Source of the DNA: Byssochlamys sp. IMV 00236
Taxonomy: Eukaryota > Ascomycota > Eurotiomycetes > Eurotiales > Thermoascaceae
Direction: 5' to 3'
Length of the DNA: 64,000 bases
NCBI GenBank assembly: GCA_001931875.2
Contig: MSJH02000817.1
Location: 124,001 to 188,000, forward strand
Shown here: positions 43,520 to 55,969 of the stretch, in pieces
Position numbering within the stretch: the first letter of the stretch is position 1
Layout: each line of letters begins with the position of its first letter
Notes under the pieces: model-generated
The model's input: only the letters and a program-made list of their open reading frames with translations
What the model was told of the DNA's origin: nothing
Databases searched by the model: none
Program-made: the position numbers and the translations under genes

Positions 43520-45058
43520 TTACAAGTCCATGACAGCGTGGATATCGCGATTCTTCAGATCATTTCTAGCTCCTGCAGCGAGAACCTTTACCTCCTCTGG
43601 CTTCCATGTTTCGTATCTCGTTAACACGGCCATAGCCCCTCCCTCGAAAGCTTCTGTGACGGCTATACGAAGCCAAGCACCGAGTTCTTTCTGTTGATTG
43701 TTAGTGAAAGTCTGTATTATTCCTGATGAAGATAGAAAAAGATAATCACGCACGTAGTGTTTGTTCTTCGGCCAGACGCTCATTGGTATAGGGTATTTCT
43801 GAGCATGGATATCGACAAAGCCAGCTTCGCGGAACCACTGCTCGAGATATCGACCGGGACTTGCTGGATATCCTGCCTTTTCGAACGCGTCTAGGACTGC
43901 GTCATAATATCGTTGAAGTGCAGTACCCTTGAGACTACCGTCTTCTGATCGAATCCGGCAATCCCAGTCCTGAAACTCTACGTAGCCGCCTGGTTTTGTG
44001 CAACTTATGGTTCTATTAGTATCAGGATATCGACAAAGAGAGAGAGAGAGAGAGAGGGAGAGAGATGGAATAATAACTCACTTGTAGGCCTGTTGTATCA
44101 ACTTCTTAAAATTCTTGATCGAATGACAAAGGTATCTGGCATGGATAAAGTCGAATGGAGTGTTTTCGTAACCCCATTCATCTTCAATGTCATCGACCAG
44201 GAACTTCAGATTAGGGGGAACACTTTAACGTTTCGGTATTAGTTCTCTCGTATAGCGACCCTTCTTCCAGCATTGGAAGGCAAGGGAACTGGATACTACT
44301 CACAGAGACGGTTGAATGGGACTCAGGTCATTTCCAATGACCTAAAAGGAATATTAGTCATGTTGTGATTCTAACGTCGAGACGTATTTATTCAATTCAC
44401 CTCCGCAGTTGGAAATTTGTCGGCTTCGTAGTAATTCAGTACTTATCAGCTGCGGAACAGTTTAGACGGAAGGAATAATTGTAGCCTACCAAAGTCAATT
44501 GCCCATATCCCAGTTCCAGTTGCAAGATCAATAACACGCTCTGGGGAAGAGATGGGCGCTAAGAATAGTTTCCCTCCCATCGCCTTTAAGCATAGCTCGT
44601 GAGCCAGATCCAGACGGTCAGACTCGCTTTCGTCATTTGGTAGAAGGTAGCCTTGCAGAGAGAATGCAGTTAGCAAGGAGCTTTATCTTGTCGTGCATAG
44701 AGAGAGAGAGAGAGGTAATTAATATTATGTACTTCCGTCGCGGTAAGCGTGATAGCGTCGTCCATTCTCAATACGGTAATCCTGGACAGAAGAGGTCAGA
44801 GACGCAGAGTAAGTAGATCTGGCGAAAGATATGTCAGCTATATTCGAAATATATGAGTTATGACAAGTCGCGTACATCTCATCTCCATAAGTAGAGTCAT
44901 CGTCTATGGCCTAGAGTTTCGAATTGGGGTTAGAATCTAGAGAATATCAACTTGTCGCGGTGGATTCATTTACTAACATGAGAGTCAATTTCAATGGCAA
45001 TGGCATTCCTGCTGTTGTTCTCCCTGATAGGACGTTGTGGTCTCTGGGTATCCGCCAT
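43520..45058 (-). CDS. LaeA/UMTA-family methyltransferase
   Basis: Nine exons (45058-44978, 44910-44876, 44818-44733, 44651-44490, 44423-44401, 44341-44304, 44222-44082, 44003-43754, 43690-43520) sum to 328 aa with all phases consistent. The layout matches the LaeA-like family: DYRIENGRRYHAYRDGSYLLPNDE at about 45-75 split by an intron, SAM motif VIDLATGTGIWAIDFA at 107-122, VIGNDLSPIQPS, PPNLKFLVDDIEDEW, FDFIHARYL, PGGYVEFQDWD and KELGAWLR. Exon 5 is only 23 nt (ADKFPTAE). Two introns contain GA/CT microsatellites (near 44040 and 44700). Members include the secondary-metabolism regulator LaeA, but most are orphan methyltransferases; nothing here shows this is LaeA itself. The exon count is high for this organism. 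Confidence 0.9.
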
Positions 45059-47460
45059 CGTCAAGTGTTTCAATACTCGTGCCTTGCACTGTGCAACCCT
45101 GTGAAACACAGAAGTATGAAACACTTCGAATCCCTGACAGCAGGGGTATAAGAACTGACGTGGCTAGCAGATGGGAGGCCAATGCGGACAAGTGTAAGTA
45201 TGTGTGATGGTCCGTGAACTAGGGGCATATAGAAGAAGTTGTTCATGCCAAATGTGGAAATATACTAGGCAGTCAATTGATAAGTTCAGTAGTGATCGTC
45301 CAATGTTCGTGAATGTCATTGGCTTCGGATAGCATTGGCCTCTCGACAATGGCAGAGCCCCGATTGATTAACAGTTAACTAACTTAGTCCATCGCACTCC
45401 AACTGTGAGAGAAAAGCTTCACAATTGCGATTCGTCCGGGGGACTTTTCCGAGTTTCCTACGAAGTAGGTTACGCGACGCTACTTATCCCGGGGCCATGC
45501 TACCGGACATATATAGACAAAAACATAGCTCTCTGTGGTATCTACGCTGAGTGAATAATGAACTACGCGCTAGATTGAATGTGTCGTCTAATTACTTAAG
45601 TAACGGAGACTAGATTGTTCCATCCAGTGAATCTACTGGTTCGAAAGAACCGACATTCTGCAGTCTGCAGTATTCCAGGATAAATTTTTAATAGTGATGA
45701 TAATCATCAATTAGCACTGGGAACAAAACTAATGGATGTCAGGACCCTGAAGGTACTCTGCCAGTTGGTTCCTGGTGAGATCCCACGCAGAGAAAGTTAG
45801 CTGGGGCCGAAGACTATACACGTCGCTTCAAGGCCAGTATGTACTCGCCAATTGATATGGAATTTTCTAATAAGCAAAAAGGAGTTTGCATAGCTTGTCA
45901 GAGATCTCGCTTTTTCCCCAAGGAGATCAAGCAGTCGCTATGTTCGCTGGCCCAAGACTGGATCGAATTTCCACCGAAAGCTCAATAATCCTCGTTGGTG
46001 ATGCTTCACATGATGATTACTTGTAACTAATGCATATGTGATATTTATGCTCATATGGCAGCACTCTCTGGTGCTTTAGGTAACAATATACTGGCAGTGA
46101 TGGACTCGTACAGATAACTAACTAAGTAATCTGACATGCTCTGGCGCAGGATTTGCTCTGAAAGAAGTCTAGACTCTAGGCCAGGCTCTAGAATAGGTTC
46201 ACGAGAAAAGTTTAAGGGCAGCCGAATGTCACCAATGCAGTTACATTTTGCGTCTAAAGACTCTTTACTGGCACCATCTGTAATCGTATTGATTTAGAAC
46301 CCACATTAATCATAGGAATTCTGGGCTGTGCACTATACGGAGGTAATTTTTCTGTTTGTTCTTACTATGTGACACAGGCTTATATCCAATTCAGCGGGTT
46401 TATACACCAATGCAAAATATGGGAGTAGGTGTGTGCTACCGGATTGGAGACAGAAAAGGAATCCTATTCGAACAGAATATTGATGGTGCCTATTTTAATA
46501 GTTGGCTTCCAATCCTCGGAGGTCTAATTTGCAGCATTCATTAGTGGAATATTTCTTTCCACGGCTTCCGGAGTCGTTAATCTCGTTTGTACGATTAATA
46601 TTATACCTACCTAGACAACCATACGACGAGCTTGAAACTACTTGAACAGTTTTATTCAAGGATACTTTCTTGACAAACGTTCCCGGCTGCGATTCACACG
46701 TGGGGGAATTGGAGTTTACCCTCTTCGTCATCATCTCTACATTGACATATCATGTAAGATCAGTCTCTATAACTTGAAGACCGTCTAGACATTTCTAACA
46801 GCGATATCGGGATCTCGGGTCTTGTGGTCAGTATAAATATGATCATCGCTTTCTAAACCAGATAATTGATATTGAGGATACAGTCTTTGCCAAAGCTATA
46901 CTCTTGTTCATATTGTGTGGATTGACTGAGACTTCTCCAATGGTACTCCAATACTGGATTATTCGGTCTCTTGGATTCGGACCTGCGCAGATCGCGTCGA
47001 TTGCTGGTCTTTGGTAGGTACATACATAAGCCTTGCTAGGTTGTTTCTCCGTCGTTTATTTGCTGATATTCCTCCGAGAAACAATATATACCTAATGAAA
47101 GCTAGATTAGTTAGATTAAGTTGGGAAATTGAATAAACCAGTATATGTTGCTCATGGATAATACAGCGTGTTATAACTGCCTGATAGTGCTTATTTATTT
47201 CTGTTGTACTAGATATCCCCAACTACATTCCTTATTCCATCTATCCCGCACGCGATGACGAGATTAGACTCTTTTTTCGGCCCTTTTAATCTGGTATAGT
47301 CATTGTTGGTGACACAATTAGTGAATGGTTCCTATGATCTTTGAGAATAGTTTCCCCTTCAGAATAAATGCATAGTAATGGCACACATTAGAGCTTTATT
47401 TCCTCTTAAAAAAGTACTTTCTTTTCCATATCCTGTAACCCCATAGAACACAAAGCAAGA
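45059..47460. other. 2.4-kb AT-rich region without a supported gene
   Basis: Lies between two minus-strand genes. Open frames are short; the longest plus-strand one (46356-46544, 62 codons) has no known relative that I recognise. Possibly decayed sequence plus the promoter of the LaeA-like gene. Confidence 0.45.
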
Positions 47461-48603
47461 TTAATCTGTCCTCCTCCACTTCGTCTCCTCTCCATTTCCT
47501 GTCTCTTCGTTTCCATCCGATGCAGTTTCCTCCTCTCTGGTCCTAACAGATCCCGCTCCCGGACCAAGCGACAAGTTGGGCTCCTCCCCTCCACCGATCC
47601 AATTCCCCTCCTCGTCAAAATATTCATGCATGTTCTCCGCCGTGATCCATCCTGAGCTTCCGTTCGCCGGAGGAGGCAGGCCACCATCGCCGCTCCCCGG
47701 CGCGATCAACCCAGCCTGATAAAGCGAGGAACCCTGTAGGGCGCCCCCTTCGTCATCCTCATCCTCTTCACCTGCGGCCGTTGGGTCGGGATGTAAATTC
47801 GAACACGCAGATACAGCAGCAAAGAGGAGCTGTGTAGGAGTCTCCGGCTTCTCGGTGATGTCTTCTATGGCGCGTTCCGCGGCCGTCACGGTGGATGTCT
47901 CCGCAGAAGTCGTTACGGCCGTTTCGCTCACGGGAGGTGGGACGACTGTGAGGCTAATACTTTCTTCTTCTTCGTCTTCCTCGGTGGGGGCTGAAGATGG
48001 GTGCGCAATCTGCATGTATAGACCCTGGACCTGGTCGGACGAGGGGTCAGAGGAAGGGAGGCGAAGGCGCTGGATGGCGTGTAGGGAGATAGAAGGGTAG
48101 GGAATCGCAACGCCGGTGCTGGTGGAGGGCCTGTAGAGGAGGAATTTTCTGCGGTTTTGTTAGTTTATGGATGTGTTCCTCGAAGCTGAGTATTTCGCGG
48201 AGGATAGGTAGATTAAGGCGAATCCGTCCTATCTCATCGTGTCCCGTATTTTGTACGGGAAAAGGAAGAAGGAAACATACTCAGACGTAACCCAAACATC
48301 GATACCATCAATAACAACCTCTTTGCCTTCCTCCTCTTCTCCATTCTGCGACACCGCAGCTTGACCCGAGCCGTTCACTCCGTTCTCGTTGCCAGCCGCG
48401 GTAGTGTTGCGCAAAACCTCACCGCGCATAGCATTAATGGCCGGCGCGGCGAGCAGATCCCTCTCCAGAATAACGACCTTGCATCGCTCGCTCACATAAT
48501 GCAGGACAGGCGGACCGGAATAGAATGACGCGGGGGTGTGCGCTTGGTGTTCCGCCAGAGGGACGAAGGATGATGTCGAGGGGGGCGAGCGGAGGACTTC
48601 CAT
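47461..48603 (-). CDS. pICln homologue (methylosome / RVD domain protein)
   Basis: Two exons (48603-48281, 48148-47461) give 336 aa. The N-terminal half is the PH-like fold of pICln: TPASFYSGPPVLHYVSERC, VVIDGIDVWVTSE, then across the intron KFLLYRPSTSTGVAIPYPS and LHAIQRLRLP. The C-terminal half is strongly acidic (EEDEEEESIS, GEEDEDDEGGA) and contains WITAENMHEYFDEEG, the family's C-terminal helix. pICln chaperones Sm proteins for methylation by PRMT5 and delivery to snRNPs, in the cytosol. Start: the internal ATG at 48603 (MEVLRSPPS) fits the family; longer upstream frame is not conserved in character. Insertions of low complexity (about 78-100) are longer than in the animal protein. Confidence 0.85.
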
Positions 48604-49722
48604 GGTGGTAATCGAATTGAGAGATTGGACTGGATTGGAGAAAGGGAATCCAAATATCCAATGCGAATTTATAGTGTTGTATTGGTTGAAAGTTGTAATG
48701 TAAACGGAGGGGTTGCTTTTTGCGCGGGGAGGTCTGCCGCAAGCTTGAGAGCTCGCGAGATCTGATTCGGGGATGGCTGTTGCGGGATCCGAGCTTCGTT
48801 GGTCTTGAGCAGACCTCAACAGACAGTCTAGGATTATGTGCTCATTCCCTTAGAACAAGTCTTGGGTGGTTAGATTGGTTTATTGTGAGAGAGAAAACTT
48901 AATATTCGCAGTATAGCCTTTCTCTTCTAGTTCAATAAGTGATAATTTCGAGGGTTGTACTGAGATACGAAGCTTCCACCGCAAACAAGTCATTTCTACA
49001 GCATACGAGGCAGAATTCTATCGTCATTGAAAGAATCGATTAAGATAACTTCAACTGTTGGGTCTTATAAACTTACTAGGTACCCAAGATAGTAGGCCGA
49101 CCAGGAAGGTATACAGACAGCTTAATTTCCAAGCTCTAGTACTAGCAGCAAGCTGTCGTATACAATCGTTAATCTCCATGCATGCTGATGTATGCAATCA
49201 GAAACGGTATCAATAAACCACTGAACAACAGTGGCATAAGACCGATGGGTACCCTAGCTCGACGTCTTGGGTGTCTCTGGTATTCTAACGCAGAGTAGGA
49301 TCCGAGGAGCTACCTCCAGCTGCAATCCAAGTAGTAATACTCCTGTCCGGATCACAATCCCATCATGCCGTTGTAGAAGAGACCCTCTGCTGGTGTGATG
49401 GACTTTCCGCGAGAACAGACATCAATCTATGGTCCATGGACGAACCTGATGCCGCCATTGTTTGCATTGGGCGAAACGTAACAAGGCTGCAGTGATCGGG
49501 GTGGTTCGAGACATCACAACCGGTGACGCCTTGAGGAGACGCTGTCGCTAGAATCGACTGTCTAATATCGTCCAGATATTGTCCTGGGCAGTTGTCCATC
49601 TACTGCCCAGTACACGTGGCAGCTAGAACGGAATCACACTCATAGGCTTCCCTTGAGATATGTCCATCCTTGCTCATAGTACGCGACGCAACGCTCATAA
49701 TTCACCGATGATGAGGTACCGC
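48604..49722. other. Intergenic, upstream of the pICln gene
   Basis: About 1.1 kb between minus-strand genes. A short minus-strand frame (49363-49599) lacks support. AT-rich around 48900-49250. No gene seen. Confidence 0.4.
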
Positions 49723-50341
49723 TCACTTCATATTCAGACCACCAAAGGCGCGATCAAGCTCTTCACCCTCATCCTTGGGTGCCACCACTGGCACTTCGGA
49801 GACTGCCTCGTCAGGCTGACTATCCAGAAGACTGGGCTGTCGCTCATGTTTCGACTGACCCTGGGACGAAGACGGTTGCATTGGCTGGAGGAGCTTCTCC
49901 TCGCGATCCAGCCAGCCAGGAGCAAGACGTCTCTTCTCCGCGAGTTCTCTTTGTTGAATTGATTCCTCCCATTCCTTGATCGCAGTCTCTGCGTCTTGCA
50001 GGGTCTTCTTCAGGTGATCCTCCAGGGATTGACAGGAGGCGATGATCTCCTCGGGATGCGCCGCGTGACCACCGCTGGAGGAGACAACGTAACGGGCTTT
50101 GGCATCTGGATTGCTGGGATCGACAGTGACAGAAGGGGGAATGGTCGACGGAACCGACTTATAGGTGTAAGGCAGCGTCACTGCCGTGGGGAGGGAGATG
50201 AAAGGGGAGACAGTCAAAGGCACCTGGGCGAGAAGCGGATGGGGGCCTGTCGCGGGAACGTCATCGGTTAGTTCAGTTCAGTTCAGTTCAGTGTGAAACG
50301 AAGCATGGCGCAGGGAGACACTTACGATATGAATCGTACAT
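49723..50341 (-). CDS. Hypothetical coiled-coil protein
   Basis: Two exons (50341-50326 and 50246-49723) give 179 aa. The first exon is 16 nt and encodes MYDSY plus one base, joined in phase to RPHPLLAQVPLTVSPFIS. The N-terminal third is Pro/Thr rich. Residues about 70-125 (EEIIASCQSLEDHLKKTLQ, TAIKEWEESIQQRELAEKR) are a probable coiled coil, followed by the motif LAPGWLDREEKLLQP. The tail is Gln/Glu rich and ends DRAFGGLNMK. I do not recognise the family. The stop overlaps a possible GTGAGC donor at the end, so one more small exon cannot be excluded. Divergent from calcineurin A. Confidence 0.65.
50276..50291. repeat. Pentamer repeat in an intron
   Basis: Tandem GTTCA units lie within the intron 50247-50325 of the coiled-coil gene. 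Low-complexity sequence, no function inferred. Confidence 0.6.
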
Positions 50342-51108
50342 GTTGAAACACGACGAACTGCCTTCTGGAAGAGGGAGAAGCGCCAGATCTGTATGGAGAG
50401 TACGAGGCCAGCTCTGGGGGTTGTTTGTGCCAAGCGGGGGGTGGTTTACTTATGGTATAAGTAGTAGATAGTTAACTTGACTTGCAACGGTGACCGCCAA
50501 AAGAATCCCCGCAGCTCCACTGGCAATGAATTAGTTCAACTAGTTATTCGAGACACACGGAGTTGAGCCTCATTCTGCGGCCACGAGTCCCTGTCGCAGA
50601 GATAATCTTATCATTTTCCTTGCCGGCTGAGGCCTTTTCACTTCTCCATCTCTTTTCTTCTTCTGCCTCAGACTGCAAGCCTCTCTGGTCTCACTCAGTG
50701 ACTGACCGGTTCTGTGTGCTGAAGCGCCCATCGCGTCGAGAACGGAACCAGCCCCTTGAGCGCCATTACATATCGGTCTCAGCAGCGGCCAAGAAGTTCG
50801 TTTTCCAGCTCCCGCCAACCCTTTGGCCATTCGCCTCTCTCTGCCGGACCCTCTGCGATTTTTCGTTCGACAGAATCTCGCCTCTCTACGTCGGATACGT
50901 CGATTGTGCCTGGTTGACTGTCCCAGAGCCCCTTTGTTTGCCTTTCTCCTAAAGTGTTAAGACGGTCTTGTGCGAAGTCCCGCCGTTCGACTTAAACCCC
51001 GCCACAGCAGTCTTCCAGCGCAGTGGCAAACACAACCGGTCACAGATTCGATCTCGTAGCACGCAGAATCTCGCAGATTGAGCTTCACTGGACAGGGACT
51101 CTATCAGT
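50342..51108. promoter_or_regulatory. Divergent intergenic region and cnaA leader
   Basis: About 770 bp shared by the coiled-coil gene (-) and calcineurin A (+). The part before 51109 is pyrimidine rich (CTTCTTCTG near 50655), typical of a long fungal 5' leader. No specific site assigned. Confidence 0.4.
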
Positions 51109-53019
51109 ATGGCGCAAATCGAGCGAGCGGTGACGGAGAAGAAGCCGGTCCCGGAGATCGACTTCACTTTGCATACTATGGAAGATGGCACACAGGTGTC
51201 AACGCAGGAGAGAGTGTGTAAAGGTATATCCCGCATATGGAGATTCCCCCTGATCGCGTGGAGATGCTGATCTGATATGTCCAACAGAGGTGCAAGCACC
51301 CGCTCTGAACGTCCCTAGCGATGAATCCTTCTGGTCGCCTCAGGACCCCTCCAAGCCTAACCTTCAATTCCTCAAGCAACACTTTTATCGCGAGGGTCGC
51401 CTGACAGAGGAGCAAGCATTATGGATCATCAATACCGGAACTCAGTTGCTACGGTCGGAGCCCAACTTGCTCGAGATGGATGCGCCCATTACGGTGTGCG
51501 GTGACGTGCACGGTCAGTACTACGATCTGATGAAGCTGTTTGAGGTCGGTGGAGACCCGGCGGAGACACGATATTTATTCCTCGGAGACTACGTTGATCG
51601 AGGTTATTTCAGTATTGAGGTAGGTGACAGGCCTGAGCAAGCGTGAGGATGCAGCGCTGACTCCCCGCAGTGTGTGCTGTATCTCTGGTCGTTGAAGATC
51701 TGGTATCCGAACACACTCTGGCTGCTTCGTGGAAACCATGAATGCAGACACTTGACAGACTACTTCACATTCAAACTCGAATGCAAGCACAAGTATAGCG
51801 AACGCATCTACGATGCATGCATGGAATCTTTCTGCGCGCTGCCGCTGGCTGCCGTCATGAACAAACAGTTCCTGTGCATCCACGGCGGCCTGAGCCCAGA
51901 ATTGCATACGTTGGAAGATATCAAATCCGTAAGTTGTCACAAAGTTATCACTTTGCTGTTTTACGAACCTAGCCTAACTTAATGATACAGATTGACCGCT
52001 TTAGGGAGCCACCGACGCATGGTCTCATGTGCGACATCCTGTGGGCGGACCCTCTGGAGGAGTTCGGCCAGGAGAAGACCGGTGAATACTTTGTCCACAA
52101 CCACGTCCGAGGTTGTTCGTACTTCTTCTCCTACCCCGCCGCCTGTGCTTTCCTTGAAAAGAACAATCTGCTGTCCATCATCCGAGCACACGAGGCTCAG
52201 GATGCTGGCTACCGGATGTACAGGAAAACTCGCACGACGGGTTTCCCCAGTGTCATGACTATTTTCAGCGCTCCAAACTACCTGGATGTGTATAACAACA
52301 AGGCCGCCGTGCTAAAGTACGAGAACAATGTCATGAACATCCGACAGTTCAACTGCACCCCTCACCCATACTGGCTTCCGAACTTTATGGACGTGTTTAC
52401 CTGGTCGCTCCCATTCGTGGGGGAGAAAATCACAGACATGCTGATCGCTATTTTGAATACCTGCTCCAAGGAAGAGCTCGAGGACGAGACGCCGTCCGAA
52501 GTGTCTCCCACCGCTCCTGCATCGCCGCCTCTTCCTGGGGACCCAGAAAGCAGCGAATTTAAGAGACGGGCGATCAAGAACAAGATCCTTGCCATCGGCC
52601 GTCTTTCTCGTGTTTTCCAGGTGTTGCGTGAGGAATCTGAGCGCGTCACTGAGTTGAAGACTGCTTCTGGTGGCCGTCTTCCCGCCGGTACTCTGATGCT
52701 TGGTGCAGAGGGTATCAAGCAAGCTATCCATAACTTCGAGGATGCGCGTAAGGTTGACTTGCAGAACGAGCGCCTGCCTCCTACGCAAGAGGAGGTTTTC
52801 AAGAGAAGCGAGGAGGAAAGGCGGGCCGCTCTCGAGAGAGCCACCCAAGAGGCGGACAATGATGCTGGTCTGGCCACCGTCGCCCGGCGAATTAGCATGT
52901 GAGTGCTGGCCTCAACCTTTGTCCTTCGACAATTGACGATTCTAACTCTTGACAGGTCTGCTGGTTCTGGCAAGAGCCGTCGTAGCAAAGATGCCGCCAA
53001 GGAACCTAAGGAAGCCTGA
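51109..53019 (+). CDS. cnaA: Calcineurin catalytic subunit A
   Basis: Five exons (51109-51223, 51288-51619, 51671-51928, 51991-52898, 52956-53019) give 558 aa. PP2B-type Ser/Thr phosphatase: metal and catalytic motifs GDVHGQ (110-115), GDYVDRG (138-144) and GNHE (170-173), then [13 protein letters not shown] and [12 protein letters not shown]. The calcineurin B-binding helix lies in [16 protein letters not shown]. The calmodulin-binding helix is in [18 protein letters not shown], and an autoinhibitory-like [13 protein letters not shown] region follows. A Ser/Pro linker precedes the calmodulin site ([20 protein letters not shown]), as in fungal calcineurins, where it is phosphorylated. Acts on Crz1 to control Ca2+ and stress responses. 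The last small exon encodes a basic tail ([17 protein letters not shown]). Identification secure. Confidence 0.97.
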
Positions 53020-53697
53020 GTGCATTGCCCAAACTAGTTATACTCTTGACAAGCGGGTTAGCATTCGGTCATATATGCTTCGCATCAGATCCCGTGTTAT
53101 TGAATCATTCATAACGGCTCATTCTCCTATCTAGACATGGTGGCGGTGCATCCGGCTGGCGGCGTCAGCGGATGGAGGGCAGGTCTGGGGCACGGGTTCT
53201 GTTCGACACCTGACGAATTGGGATGAATGAGTCGTTCCTTGATGATATTTTACTATGACAGAAGTGCAGTGGAGCGAGATACCAGTATTCTTGGACAGTC
53301 TCCCGGGCGTCCGTGACGTCTCGGGCATATTGAATTGACGATTACATAGCCGAAGCATCTGGATTAGTTACCTGGGCGTATATATGCGCTGTGGTCGTGT
53401 TTAAGTTTTCTCCCGGAAGATTCCCGCCTGTTAGAAAATCCCAGCATATTCAATTGTAGCCTCTGATCTTCATTTTTTGTTAAGTACGTTCCTGGTAAGC
53501 CTTGTTCATTCTCCACGGTTGAGCGCGCCAAGCACTTGCGACGCCCGCCCGATTCGGCCATGCCGACTTAGCAAACTAACCGCCAAAGCTTCCGCAACTT
53601 CCCTGGCGTTCCTGGCCATCTTCTCCCTGGGGGAGGGACAATTCCCACTGACGCTGCTCTCCTCGTCATAGGCATTTTCTTGCCCTCTACACCTCCA
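53020..53697. other. Intergenic, upstream of the Mmc1-like gene
   Basis: About 680 bp between two plus-strand genes. It holds the cnaA 3' UTR and the next promoter; no gene seen. Confidence 0.4.
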
Positions 53698-55773
53698 ATG
53701 CCTCCCAATCTGGGCGGCCCTCTCCGGAGGAACCTGTCGCGTCTCACGACCGACGGGGCTGTTTTCTACTGTCCGTCCTGCGCAACCTGGCGACGGACTC
53801 TGTCGACCACAGCCGCGACGCGCGCCGTCACTCGACGAGATACCACCTCCTCACCATCTTATTCCATATATCGCCGTCCGGCCTCGACCCTAGCGACATC
53901 TTCAGCTATCAATGCGAGCAAGAATGTGCCCCCGCAATACAAGGATCTGTATGATGCGCTGGATGAAGTGAGGGAAGCCGCTGCGGAGCAGGTCAATCTA
54001 AGTCGATTGCAACTTGCGCAGAGGGGGTTGGAGTCGGAGACGCCGGTTATTCGGATTGCAGGTATGTTATATTGCTACGAGGAGAGTTGCATTGCTGGTA
54101 ATAATAAGGACGGGGGTTGACTTTTTTTGTTTCGTATTCCAGTGCTCGGTCTCAATGATGCGGTTGCGACGCGCAGGCTGGTCCGATTGCTCCTTGCAGA
54201 CCCGTTGAAACCGAGAGAAGAATGGGAGGATTTCCTAGAATCTTACGAGGCGGATACTTCGAGAGGTCTACTTATACGGTATGCACTACATGAATGACCC
54301 CGTCTGGACTTTGACGAGGGATTTAACATGGTCTGCAGATACGGAGAGGAGTCAGAAACCCTCCCTAACGATTTAGTGCCTACTATTTCCGTGCCATCGA
54401 GGATCTTACAGAAGGGGAATATCGAGATTCTAGTTAGCAGTTTGGGAGCGAGTGCAGAGCCGACTGGGGTCGTCACGGCGGATACATTCCTCGTTCCGAC
54501 GGTTACGATTCGTACCTCGCACAGCGGTCGACACAATTTCGTCCGATATCCAGTACACAGGAGTCTTCTGTGTGGACGAGGTGTTGACGGTTTCTTCGCT
54601 TACAGCAGACTCATTTCTCGGTCTGTTCTGGGGAAGGAGGAGGACTCTGTCCACGCGGCAGTGGACCTTTCAGTCAGGGACAATGAAGCGAAGGGTAGCA
54701 GATTTTCGTTCGTGGACATCGACCAGGCCGAGAAGGCCCTTGAGAAGTTCCGTGAATCGGTCCAGAATGCCACTGAGTACGAGCGTGGATGGAACGCAAG
54801 CGGAGTTCAGCCGCTGGTAGATTGGCTCGCCTTGACGCAGATGGGCGAGAAACTGGATCCCTCGCTGCGGACCCTCATTGAGTCGTTGCTCGATGCTGCT
54901 GAGGAGGGAGTACAAGCTAAAGAAGCCGCAAGGGCCCGACGGGAAGAACTGGAAACCGGTCCTGATGATGAGGTACGCGACAACCTCGACCGTGCCGTCT
55001 CGATCTGGGCGGAGAGAGCACACACTGAGCTGCGTGACGCTCTTGGAGAGGGTTTCGCCAGCAAGCGTTGGCGCGGACTCTCCTGGTGGAAGCTCTTCTG
55101 GCGTGTCGACGATGTCGGCATGATCACGACCGACATCCTTGAGAAGAAGTACCTCCCCCAGGCCGAGAAAGAGGTCATCTGGACGGCAGGCAAGCTTCAA
55201 CAGGCGGGGCTTCTTGACGAACCTCATAGCAACCTCGAAGATCTGCCCCTCGAGAGTGTTTCAGAAGGCCCCGAGACCGGCGAAACCGTCGTTGCGGAAC
55301 AGGGACAGGAACCCGTCCCGGTCCCTGAAGCTGCCACTACACCCCCTTGGCCAACACTTATCACAACCAGCCGCATGCAACTTCTCGACACTACCGTCCC
55401 ATCCCTCCAGGCTCTGGCCCAGCGCCTCGTCCTCTTCAGCGTCTCCACCTCGACCATGACGTCCGCTCTCTCCGGACTGATCTACATCTCCACCTCAGCG
55501 ACCTCTCTCTATGAAGCCTGCACTGTCGCTGCGGTCGGGCTGATCTACTCTCTGCGTCGCCAGCAGACGAAATGGGAAGCGGCCCGTAACTTCTGGGAGG
55601 AGGAAGTGCGTGAGGAAGGCCGTACTGCGCTCAAGGAGACGGAGCAATTGCTAAGGACCTTGGTTCGCGAGGGAGGAAAGCGGACCGCGGAGGCAGACGA
55701 GGAGGATGTCTCTTTGCAGCAGGTCAAGGCTACGATTGAGAGAGCGAGGAAAGCTCTTGAAGATGTAAAATAG
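53698..55773 (+). CDS. Mitochondrial membrane protein, Mmc1-like
   Basis: Three exons (53698-54061, 54143-54278, 54339-55773) give 644 aa. The start is rich in Arg, Thr and Ala (LRRNLSRL, WRRTLSTTAATRAVTRRD), a good mitochondrial presequence. The mid-region reads VLGLNDAVATRRLVRLLLADPL, then YGEESETLPNDLVPTISVPS and KGNIEILVSSLG. Near the C-terminus a hydrophobic hairpin (MTSALSGLIYISTSATSLYEA and VAAVGLIYSLRR) is followed by an amphipathic coiled coil (TKWEAARNFWEEEVREEGR). This matches what I remember of the fungal Mmc1 family, described as a highly diverged dynamin-like protein involved in cristae shape; no GTPase motifs are evident. Inner-membrane or matrix location is inferred. Family name tentative. 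Confidence 0.7.
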
Positions 55774-55969
55774 ATAAGGATATCATGTTTCAATGGCATT
55801 GAAATTTAAGTTTACCTTTGCATGTGTATCCGTACTCCCCAGATGTAACGAAGTTTCTTTTTCTTCATGACAAGCCCTGCATATCGCATCCCTATCAACC
55901 AACAATGCATATAATAACCGTCACATCATGGATTTGCTCGTCGGCTCCATACTTAAAAGGATGATTCAA

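Noticed and set aside
46356..46544. 62-codon open frame in the 45-47.4 kb AT-rich region
   Set aside because: Too short and unsupported; begins at a non-ATG or weak start and has no partner exon.
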